DNA from: Theristus sp. LFF4_11
Lineage: Eukaryota > Nematoda > Chromadorea > Monhysterida > Xyalidae
Reading direction: 5' to 3'
DNA length: 64,000 bases
Assembly: GCA_030248135.1 (NCBI GenBank)
Contig: JASANC010004932.1
Coordinates: forward strand, 62,001-126,000
In this document: piece by piece, positions 34,201 through 46,200 of the stretch
How the letters are laid out: every line of letters starts with the position of its first letter
How positions within the stretch are numbered: the first letter of the stretch is position 1
Made by a program: the position numbers and the translations under genes
The notes under the pieces: generated by a model
What the model was told of the DNA's origin: nothing
The model's database searches: none
What the model saw: the letters and a program-made list of their open reading frames with translations, nothing else

Positions 34201-37200
34201 CGGCAAACCACAACAACAACGTTACCGGAATGGTGCGGTGACTCTTGAAGGAAGAACACATATCGTTGTCGCGGGTGTCGCCAGTGCGGCATGTCCTGCC
34301 AGTGGATGTCACGCGCGTGGAACAGCAACGCATCTGCTCGGCTTGCCAAGCTGCGGTTGCGCGTGAACTCGCATCGCTTCTCGTAGCGGCATTTCGATCT
34401 CGCCAACGGCCACGACCAAGTGAGATTACCGCCGAAAAATCCAGTCCAATCGATAATCAAGCGGGTGCGATTCGGATGGCCGAAATCAGTCTGACTCAAC
34501 TGACCAATATCGGCGTAGTTGGTTGTCTCTTGTTCGTTCTGTTTGAACTCTTGACTTGGTGTACTTGCGAAGTCATCAGCAATCAACGATTGCCGGTATA
34601 AGCCACCGAGCACAATCAAGGCGATCACGGGTGGAACGAAGCGTCTCAGACAGTAGTGTAACAAGTGACGATGCTGCTGATTGGCTCGATCCTTTGCTAT
34701 CATCTACTTCAGTTTTGAGCATTTGCGGGCGATTTCGCTTCTGTTATTCTCCTGTTAATCAATAATCATAGAGTTTCGTTTATCTTTGGGAACTGGTGGG
34801 ACTCATTGGTGTTTTTGAATGAGAAAGGCTAAGTTCTGAAGAAACCAAATGGTTGCTCGGAAATAAAACAATTTTTAAAACGGATATATAGAGAATTTTT
34901 TTGGCAATTTAAAAATGACGTTTTTAACCAACCGTAAACAAAACAAAATAAGCAAAGCAAAGCAGAAAGTTGTGCCGACATAACAGTTGTTCCCGGGAAT
35001 GCTTAATCAGAATAGTGGTCTGTCTGACAGATAAGATAAGATAACACGTTTGATATAAAACTGTCAACGTTAGCGTGTTGTTTATTTGCCTTCGAGTCGT
35101 TGTGCACAGTGCAACATGTAGAACGTGCATTTGTGTGCGACGGTATTTGAGAAAGCCTGGCTCACAACCACAGTGTCAATAGCAGACATTTTTGTCGAAA
35201 CTGTTCTACGCAAGAATTTTTGAAATAACGACAGTTCGAGCAGACTCCAGATTCTGGATTTTTAAAAGTACAGGGTGAACCAAAAAAGGTTCCAGCTTCA
35301 AAATTCTTTCACTGGCTTGTGCTGGGACCTTATGACTTAAAATTTGGAACACTGTTAGAACATTTTTAGAGTTTTTTTCTAACCTAATTTTTTGTTTTAC
35401 ACGTTTTAGTTTATTTTTACAGTGTAATTTTTAAAAAGATAGCATTTTTTGCCTTAAAAACAAAGTTGTTGTTTATCATTGTTCATAAACGTCCAGATCA
35501 TCATCTAGATAATCATAAGGCAGTGTTGACTTCTTCACCATCATCTGCCAGTTGGTTCTTGGTCAGCTGCTCAAGGCGAGCCCGCTCGATCGGCCAAAAT
35601 GCGTCACTACCTTTCCCATCTGGGCGATGAACAACAACATGATCGCGTCTATGCCATGGCGGAAGTTCAGCAGCACTGCTTGGTGTTTTCACTGCAGAAA
35701 ACAATCAGTCTGCTATGGTGAAAATTGTCAGTGTGGCAAATTGTGCGGATTAAAAAAGAAAAAAAACAAATTGCATTTGAAAAGATACATTTGCATCTGT
35801 TCTGATCTGAGCAAAACCGCAAACGTGCACTCAGACTCGAAGTGAAACATCGGAGTGATCAAAGACTGCTCAAACGTAATTCGGCATTCGGCATTTCTAA
35901 GCTACTACCGTATTACCTCTAATAAACCCCCATGGGGGTTTATTTCTTCAGCGACTTCTGGGGTGGGGGTTTATTTGGGGGGGGGGGTTATTTTTGGGGG
36001 GTTTATTTGGAAACCATTTTTAGGGGTGGGCAAAATGGCAAAAATACCTTCCATGGCAGGAAGGAAGTCGCAGAAACTTCTACTTTTCACAGAGATTTCC
36101 TTTTGTAACAGCCTTTTCTAATGAAATTACCATTAACTCATCCCTTTGGGGCCTTTGGTAGCACAATTTCACCAATGTCACTGCATTCAGCCACTGAATT
36201 CGCTGGGTATGTGTTTCAAACAGGTTTCTAATAAACCCCCGGGGGTTTATTTTGGGGGGGGATTATTTGGAAACTTGTCGAGGGGGTAGGGGTTTATTTT
36301 GGGGGGGGGGTTAATTTTAGGGGGGGGGGTTTAATAGAGGTAATACAGTATATGTGCATATTGCTTTTTTTCATTTTTTGTGTTGTGAACACTGGTTGTC
36401 ACCAACTTTCATTATTTGGCATTTGTTATAGCTAAATCAACCGTCTGCATTTCACAACATTTGTCGATTTTTCATGTTTTTCAGAATTCTGCTGTGGTTG
36501 GCAACCATAGGTTGGTGATAAGGGCAACATACCTTGAAAAAACTTGGTCAGAAAAACGTTTTTCAATTCTAATGGTGTTCTAATAGTGTTCCAATTTTCA
36601 GCTCGAAACATTTTAGCACAAGCTGGACTGCTGGAGAGAGTAGAGCATTTTGAAATCGGAACCTTTTTTGGTTCACCCTGTATACCAGTAGAGAGGATTA
36701 CGAATAAAAAATGGCCAAAATAACCAACACAAAAATGAGTACACAACGAAAATATTTGAAATTTCAGGCGTCTACTGCAAGCATTGAATACTTTTGCATT
36801 TTTTGCTAGACAAACGAACTCTGTCGAAGTTCGCTGTTGCTATGACTATAAGCATGCGAACATTGTGATGCGACCAATAAATCCCAAGAGTGCGTTAGGT
36901 ATTCCATGCCATTAACCGCCATATCGCATAAAAGTTAGCACAAAATAGGATAATTCAAAAACAAGGGTAAAAACAAATTCTGCAAAATCAATTGGAAAAA
37001 CAATTTCTGTAAAAGTATAAAATAAATGATGAAATGAAAAGATGAACAGATAAAGTAATAAAATATTGGAAAAGTGAAAACAATAATCTGAATGGCGAGT
37101 TTTGATGTAATAATAATAATCGTCAAGGTACTTGGTCAACTTTGCCACTATAAAGGGGCCGCATCTTTGCCACTGGTATATAACTGCTAATAATCGCAAC

Positions 37201-40200
37201 TTTGCCACTACAGGGTGTTGATGAAATTTACAGCACTGAAATAAATTGTTTGTAAGAAGAAATGAAGTGTCGAAATGGTAAATAGAAATAGGACGAAGGT
37301 CCCACTCCCACCTGCGCTCATTTTAGAACTACTTAAAGCCTGTGTGTTTCGAGTGTTTTTCCTTGATAAAAGGCTTGCGAAGCCTTAGGTAAACTACAGA
37401 AGTCGGTTGCCAATATAAGTGAATTGTGCAATCAAAACAACGTCGCACAACTCAGCAATGAAGATGTTTAGTGGGTGTCCTAAGGCTTCGTGACCTTAAT
37501 TGGAGTCATGTCGTGTAAGAACGTGTCAAGACCATTTGCATAAGCTTTTCTGATGTAAGTTTGCCTAACATTGACAGTGACTGCTCGTTACGATCAATGA
37601 ATCATTTGATTTGTTTGCTACATAATACGACAACATCTGACTACAAGTAAATCGAATGAAAACAAATACAAAACCGTGTATTTCAATGTTCTTTAATGCG
37701 GCTGTCAGAAATAGCAGAATTGCGTGAAAGCAACAAACACCCTGTAGTGGCAAAGTTGCGGCTGCATGTTATAACGTGCATTGCTTGTGGCAAAGTTGCA
37801 TGCATGCAGGCACAATTACCAGCAGTTATACCAGTGGCAAAGATGCGGCCCCTTTTTAGTGGCAAAGTTGACACACAATCGACGTTCTCTCCACCAGAGA
37901 GACTATTGACTCACGCGAGGGACCCGTGGGACCCGTACATCTCTTGAACACCAAACCACCAGAGTTTGGATTCTTCGGGTTGTGGAACAGGCATCTGTGG
38001 GGTGAGCAAAACGAACAAGAGTTCTAAAAATATTGTCTGAGATAGGAAATAAAACGATAGCGAACGAGCCGTTGCGTTAGTTTGAATGACGCATGAATTA
38101 TCATTGTACGCGTTCAATGTTCCGCTTATTCATTCGTTCCGCCCATTAGTGCACGTCTAATGTGCGCTACGTTCACTGATATTAATTGGCGAACACGCAG
38201 CAGCCTTTTTAAACAGTTTGTTTACATAAAGAAATTCCCACCAAACTGCAACTACAAACAACCAAATAAGATAATGTACCGTGTTACAATATAGTGTGTG
38301 CATTGCATTTTCTATTTGCACCTTCATATTCATGCACGTGATTTCATGCGTGTTTTCATGCGAACCCAGGACTCGCTTGGCGAGCAGCAATCGTCAGTTG
38401 TACTTGCACTCGATGGTGCAACTGAACGGGCTGCTGTTGACCGTCGGCGGCAACGCACACAACGTCTCTGATCTGCTGTCAAAGGCGACCGAGTGCTTTT
38501 CGTCCGTGTTCCTCGCCTATGACATCGGTAAGACAAGTTGGTGCTATAAAACTGCCAACCACATTACTAGTGATTTTCTCGTGATCTGTGATGAATCCAT
38601 AAACTATCACAATGTAAAAAATCGCGGCAAAACAAAATTTTTCGAAAAAAAAAATCAAATTTCTGACTTGCCTTTATATAAAATAAAAGGCTTGGCTTAG
38701 GAGACCTACAACAACTTTACTCAGTTTTAGGATTAGATTTGACCAAGTTTTTTCTATTTTTGCAGTCATTTTTTTATCTGTGATTGCGACAATTGATTTG
38801 TGATAATTTGCTAAAAAATCATTTTTTATTGTTTATTGTTCGTGCTATAGTAGGGAAAATTCGCCGGGCTGCATGGTACCTCAACCTTTGTAGCCACAAC
38901 AAGAGCCAGCTCAAAATTATTCGTTTTTTGCACAACCAAAAATGGCAGAAATTAGCGGCCTTGGCATTTTCTCACGCGTTTTTGGGGAAGCAATCGACTT
39001 GTCAATTTTTAATTGTCTTAAATGAATCAGTGGCGTGCGGAAACTAAGAATTCAAAAATGATAAAAAAGTATCATTGTACTTGTACTTTATGTCATGAAC
39101 ACGACCATATGATTATGCGAAATTATCGTTTGATTACACGGAATTAGAAAAAACAAAGGTAGCTGATTTTGCTCTCCAAAAAGTTCAACCATCAAAAAAT
39201 TTGCAGAATGTCAAAAGTGGCACGAGATTGATACGCCGGACATTTCGTTGTGGCCGTCTGTGCAACGATTCGGGCATTCGGCGGTCACTCATGAAAAGTA
39301 CGTCTGCTTCTTCTTGTAGTGTTTTTTCCTGTATCGATTGTCGAATGCTTTCAATTTGGAAAACGGTCAGGTTGCGACAAATTAACTGCACTATGTCTTT
39401 TATTCTTTGTAAATTGTACCTTTCTAACGGGTTTCAAAAAAGCCTCTGTCATTTCAGTTCCATGTACATCTACGGTGGGTATAACGGGCGCATGTTGAAC
39501 GATGTGTTGAAATACGAACCTGGTAGGTATGGGTTTAAACTTTTAACTAACAGATTAATAGTCAATCTCTGGGAATTTGTACAGTTTCTGAAAAAACTTA
39601 AAACCACGACAATGTGTCCATTTGCAGTTGGTTTGCAATTTCCTGTTTGCACCGTTCGTCCACACACGTCAGTGCTAAACAAAACTGAACTGCAATTGAA
39701 ACCATTGTGCTGTTCGTGCTGCATGTCTGCACGCCTGACCCGGCCGTTCACAGGCGTCTGCGACGACGTGTCCGTGTCGTGCCCGCAGTGCTGCGACGCG
39801 TGCCTGTTGCAGTATCGTCAGGGCGTGAAATGCACGTGGTCGTCGGCCGAGACCAAAAGCAAATGTGTGCCGCCCGGCCGCCACGCGAACAACACGCGCA
39901 CGTACAGCACCACCGACGGGCACGACGTCAGCTGGCTGCCGCACAAGGCGCGACAGCTCGCTGGAAAACGCATCTCCATTGTGGACACGCAGGCGGTCGG
40001 TCACAAGAGGCTTTTCACGCAGACTGTAAGATCTGTCTGTCGGTATGCGTCTACCTGGCGAAACCGCGAACAACGCAACTTCATGTATGATATTACAGTG
40101 GGAGATGTCATGTCATGGAGATTGTTTTTTTTAAGAAACGGCTGTTTTTAACAAGTCTTTAAAAAGTGATTACTGACAATGTTCCATGACAGCGTGCGTT

Positions 40201-43200
40201 GTTCTGATGCCCCGTTTTCAACATTGCTTCATGCGTGCATATTCACCAGATTTCACCAGAATCTGTTTTCTCTTGCGACAGTTGCATTCGTTTCACAGGA
40301 CTCAGTGGTGAAATGTCTTCCGCCGAGCGGCTCGTGTCCGGCGACGATCGACCCTGAATCGGCAGGCAACGGCGGCGTCGGCGGCAGTTTGAACGGAGCA
40401 CCGGCGACACAGCCGCCGACCGAGAAGAGCAGCGCGAGCACGCCGGCGCCGTCCAACGAGCAGCGTCCACGACGCAGCAGGAGCGTGTGCGATGCGGTGT
40501 TCACGTGCACCGCATGTGTGTTCCACAGAGAGTGCCGCTGGTGGATACAGCATCAGCAGCCGGCCGGAAAATGCATGCACCACAGGCAGCTCACCACAAA
40601 CAGTGAGTGCGCGCGGCGGTGGAGACCGCCGTTTTGGGCGTTGGTTGTGCTGAGAAGCATCGGGCGAATGTCGTCGGTTACTCTTTTTGAGGAAAACTTG
40701 CTCGATTCTCGGTTGTAGTAACGGATTCTTTTCTTGCTGTTTATTCATCTCAGTTTTGAACTAAGGGACTCCAGTGTCTAAAAGGTCGGTTCTAATAAAG
40801 TGACGTTTGTCGATCACAACTTCAGAATACAGCAAGAAGGAACTGGACGGCGATGCCGGTGACGTGGTGGCTCCGTTGTCAACGAGCACGTTCGTCGGCA
40901 CCGCCACCACGAACACGCCGTTCGAGTTTGTGAGTGGCGCAACAACAGGCGTTTGCAGTAAAACAGAGAACACACGGAACAGAGCTGTTTGATCTATTTG
41001 ATTTTCGTTCAACGAGCTGATTAGCGCGCTTCCACAGTCAATTTGTGCAAGCTGGCATTTGATTGATTGGGTGCACCGAGCTGGTTGGATTGGATCCATC
41101 CGTGAGCTCTCATGTCGAAAGCAGCCAATCAGCTGATGATGCGTTCGACTGCACTTGCAATCCTTTGCATGTGCGATTGGCAACTTTAGTCGTTGTTTCC
41201 TTTATTTTGCTTGCGTGCTTCCTTCCAGTCGAGCACGCAGCCACCGAGCACCAGTTCGCTCGCAACGAGCGGCGCCCGACTGACAATATCGTCGAATCGT
41301 CTTTCGACGGTGGCGTCGATCGTCGGCTACGAGAATCGTGACCAATGTCCAGTGAGCTGCTCCGACTACAACGACTGCAAACAGTGCTCCACGCACAGGT
41401 ACGTACGAGCACTGAATTCCGTGACATTACATGCTAACATTACACCAACCGTTGACATTCCGACAACTCTGTTCTCCTCCGATATGTAATGTTCATGGGT
41501 GGTAAAGCTTTTGTGTTCCGATTTTGCATCATCATTTGTGTCATTGGTAAAGCTTTGGGCGGTGTTTGTGATTTTGTGCCCCAATTCTACCGGTGCTACG
41601 ACCGTGTGAACACGCTGTGCGTAGTGCCGCAAATCTCCGCAAACGCCGGGCGCCACACAGCGTCAGCCTTCCCACGGTCACGTTCCGCCAGACCGTCGCG
41701 CACCCTATTATACCCCCCCGGCAAATTAGCGCCCCAATCGGAACACCGAACTTCGTTCGCCATTATTGTTGTGTTGCGTTTCGTGTGCAGCTGCATGTGG
41801 TGCAGCACGATGCGTCGCTGCGTCGACCTGAACGCCTACATGAGCGCATTCTCGTACGGCCAATGCCAGGAGTGGATGAGTCCGAGTCACACGGTCACCG
41901 TCTCGTTGGCCTCCGGTGACACGGTCGACTTGGTCGCTCGCGATCAACTCTGCAAAGGTGCGTGCCACCATTGCATTGAATTTGAAATTTATACTTTTGC
42001 TTTTATCGGAACTCGGAAGCGTAATTGGATAATTGGACACTACACGTTATGCCGTTTGGAACGCGCAAACCTGCATTTTTTTCTGTCTGCTGTAGATCCG
42101 ACGAACTGCACCGCCCAGTTGACCTGTGCCGAGTGCCAAGCGATTGGGCCACGTTGCGGTTGGTGCGACGATGGAAGTGGCACGGGCGTTGGACGGTGAA
42201 TTGTGGGGCTTTGCTTTGTGTTGCAATTGAATGTTGTTCTTGGTCAACCGAAACATATATCTTGAGTCTGCAATAGCGAATTCGTTTGTGACCAGTGGAA
42301 AGAATTTGTCTGGGCATTCTTTACTGTCTGTATCGTGAAAAATACTTTTCGTGTGAGTAGTCGGTGGAAACGATTGATCCGTTTTTAATTTCGCCGACCC
42401 TAACTGCTTTTGGGACACACAAAGCTTCTTGCGTTTGCACCAATCGACGTCGATTGTTTGTATTATTGTTCAGCTGCATGTCCGGCGGCGAGAGCGGTCC
42501 AGTGGTGTACAACGAGACGACGGGCGGCTTCGAGCGCAACGACACGCTGTGCCCCGCGCATCGGTGGCATTTCTTCCAGACGTGCCCTCGTACGTTTGTG
42601 GCTGCGTCGTTTTGGCGTTTGCGATGTTATTGGTGTAATCTGAGTGCTGGTCGAAGGACAGTGCGTGATCGTGTTATTCAGACCAGTGATGCTGCACAGT
42701 TGCGAGCAGACACGCACGCGCAAATGCGAGCAGACACGCACGCGCAAATGCGAGCAGACACGCACGCGCAAATGCGAGCTCACAGCACTGCAGCGCATGT
42801 GCGTCTTTGCACGCCGTCTTCGGGGACTTATGAGTTTCTATCTGCTGATGTTGAGCACTGATTTGGTGTTCTAGATATTTGTAAACGAACGAACGGTGAT
42901 TTCAGGCGATGTTTTGGTCAGCGCTACCCTGAAAAGCGTGCAGAACGCCGTAGGGCGCCCATCTAGTTTTCACTGTCATTAAATGCCTGGGCACCCCTCG
43001 GCGGGGCTCGATCCCCCGAACGCACCGACAGTACGGTCTGGCCGAATAAATAAGGCAGTCCTTGTATTCTCCCTCAAGGCGGGATTAGTCGCAGACTAGC
43101 AGTTGTCTAATTCAAGAATGCCAAGATAATTCCCAGTCGTGTGTGCAAGGGAGAAAGAATGAACAGAATGGCACGAAGAATAAATTAGTTTTTTAAAAAC

Positions 43201-46200
43201 ACGTCAAAGTCGACCTACAATTGGGTTTTTGAATGGCTTTTTTTCTTTCATTTAAATTTTGCGCGCTCCTTGCACCCTGAAAAAAGCTGCCATGTTTACT
43301 CGGCCATTCCGTAGTCTATCGCGCTACCACCGGGGCGACGAGCGGTGGCAAGCATTGGACTTTGCCAGTGACTGTGTGCCACTGTGAACGGTTGCTGTTT
43401 GCAGCGTGCCAATGCAACGGACACAGCACGTGCACGAACGAGACCGTGCAGGCGGATGGCATGCTGCAGTGCGACGAGTGCGAGCACATGACCTCCGGAC
43501 GACACTGCCAACGCTGTCAGCCGGGCTACTACGGCGAAGCGAGGAATGGCGGCAACTGCTCATGTGCGCCCGGGCTCTTTTTTTCTTTTGGTTTGTGTTT
43601 GGAAAAAAATTAGGGTAAAAAAATTGATAAAGATTGTTATGATGTTTGTGGGGAGGGGGGGGGTGTCGATCGGGCGGTTAATTAAATTTGTTTCATTTTT
43701 TTTTTTTGTTTTTTTTTTTTTTTTTGGGGGTGGTGCTAGCACCCCCGGTTTTTATTGCAGGAGACTGCTATTGCACAACGAAGGGGGTCACCGGTCGAGC
43801 ATGTGACGATTGCGAGAGCACATACGTCCGTGACCCGCACAATGTCACCTGCTTGTGTGCGTTGTTTTGCAGACATTTTTTATTGACTTTTTTGGTCATT
43901 CTTTGTTCCATGATTGTGTCGAAATATACTGTCCATGTTTCTCCTTGATTTCGTGTTGCCACCGGTTTTCAAAGTCTGTTGTGAGGATAAATTTTTTGTT
44001 ACAGACGAACTGACGGTCGACTACATTTTCACGTTTCAACTTGACATTCGTCACGAACAGGACAAATATCTGACCAAAATCAACTTCGTCGCACGGCCAA
44101 CCAAGGTCGGTGGTTGCTGCACAATTGGGCTGATTACTAAAAAACGGCAAATTTTGTCGAATTCTTTTCAAAACAGCTTTTTCTTGCAGGAGACGGTGGA
44201 CATGAAATTTACCATTCACTGTAATCGCAGCGACATTCTCATGAACATGACAATTTACTCAGGTCCGTATGTTCCCAGTACGCGCTCTTTTCAACTGTGG
44301 CTTGAATATTCTGCTTTTCCTATTTCTGCAACTCAATGCAGGCATGGATAGGAAATCAGTTTCATCTACTTGGTGCGGCAATTCAACATTGCTGAAGTGA
44401 CCCGAGTCTCTAAAAATGGGTATGGTATGGTATGGATGGAGTCACGTTGGCAATTCTGAATTGTCGTAACCAGCGTGAAACTAGTTTAGCAGTCTGCCAA
44501 TGCATTCAGTCGCATGACCAAAAGAAAACAAAATACTGTACTGAAGTAAAAATACGACCTGTGCGACTTTGTAAATCTGTGTCCGCAACTATTTTGCAAA
44601 TGTAGCCGCTCTAACTGGCCAGTGGCGCGACCTGCTTGCCGCACATCCGTGTCCCGTGGAGCATCAAGAGGAGCATTTCTTCGATTCGAGTGTCTACGAC
44701 TTCGAGCGCACTGCGAACACGACGTTCTTCGTCTACGTCTACAGCTTCAAGACGCCTGTACAAATCAAGGCGAGATCGAAACCCGGCTTCATTGCTGCGT
44801 GCATGTTATTTGGAATCACTCGTCACCGGTTTTGCAAGCAAAGGCATAGAAACATGCATCCCTCCTGAAAAATCTAGCAACCCATCGATCGAGCCATCCC
44901 AAATAAGTCACAGGCAGCCAAAAAGTGCATCACCCGATGGGTTGGTTGCTTGATTTTCAGTGTGTTTTTATGCCCTTTTTGAAAATCATACCAAGCATGC
45001 ACGCAGTTTTTGGACAAAAAATATTTCTTGATCAATACACCTTGTGAACTTGTGTTTTCCGTGATATTCGCACACCATTTTCTTTCGATTTTCCAGATTT
45101 CATTCGCGCAGTCGGAGCCGATCAATTGGCTGAAGTTCTTCATGATATTCTCTGGGTTTGTTACGGTTCATATAAAAATGCAACTACAGTTCAACGAAAC
45201 GGCGCAATCATAAGTTTCGTTGTTTCCCGTGCGCAGCTGCTTCTTCGGCCTGCTGCTGTTCATCGGCGTCACGTGGCGCATCAAGGTGCTCATTCTGCTG
45301 CACCGCCGCCGGCAGCAGATGTACGTCGAGATGGCGCACATGGCCAGTCGACCGTTCGGATGCGCACAACTCGAGTTGCCTCCAGTCGGCAGCAAGACCG
45401 CCGTCGGTCCTTTTTCATGAAACTACCAATGCACTGCTCTTAGCTCTTCACGTCTTGTTAAAACTGGCAAATACGTTTTTTGAAACCGCATTGTGACGCT
45501 GCTACAACCAGCCAAATACAGGGTGAACCAAAAAAAAGGTTCCAATTCTAAAATGCTCTCACTGGCGTGTGCTGAGGTGTTTAGAGCTGAAAATTGGAAC
45601 ACTATTAGAAAACAGTTGGAGGTTTTTCTGACTTTTTTTTCACGGTATGTTGCCCCTATCACTCACTACAGCAGAATATCTGAAAAACATGAAAAATCGA
45701 CAAATGTGGTGAAATGCAGAGAATTAATTTAGCTGTTACAAAGACCAAATGATGAACGTTGGTGATAACCCGAGTGTTCGCAACACAAAAAAGATGAAAA
45801 AAACAATACGCACACACAACAGCTTGGAAATGCCGAATGCTCAATGGCATTTGAACAGTCTTTGAGCAAGCTGATGTTTCACTTCGAATCTTCTAGGGTG
45901 CGTGAGCGGTTCTGCTCAGAACAGATGCGAATTTCTCTTTTCAAATGCGAAATGTTTTTCTTTTTTAATTCACACAATTTGCCACTCTGCTTTTTTCACC
46001 ATAGCAGATTGATTGTTTTCTGCAGTGAAAAATGCAATTCCATTTTCAGTCGTTGCGGCCATCATGGTTAAGTGGACGGCAGAAAAGCGAGTCTGGTCTG
46101 CCAATTGGTGGGAACATGCGAATAAGTTATCTACAGTGGTTCGCCAATTTTGTACAAAATTCTATTTTACACCGCGTGGCGATACATCAGTTCACAAGTC

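Noticed and set aside
39201..40151. 316-codon plus-strand frame taken as a single ORF
   Set aside because: It reads through attractin introns; the true exons here are 39207-39297, 39458-39522 and 39754-40025 with splice sites in phase.
41485..41790. Continuous plus-strand frame before the PSI exon
   Set aside because: It belongs to the intron; the acceptor at 41788-41790 (GTGTGCAG) starts the exon in phase.
42644..42874. Repetitive peptide (RADTHAQM units) as a protein repeat
   Set aside because: It is the translation of a 24-bp intronic minisatellite, with attractin exons on both sides in other reading frames.
42980..43060. A functional tRNA gene
   Set aside because: Only a T-loop-like segment is present; no full cloverleaf with acceptor and anticodon stems could be drawn, and a second dispersed copy exists.
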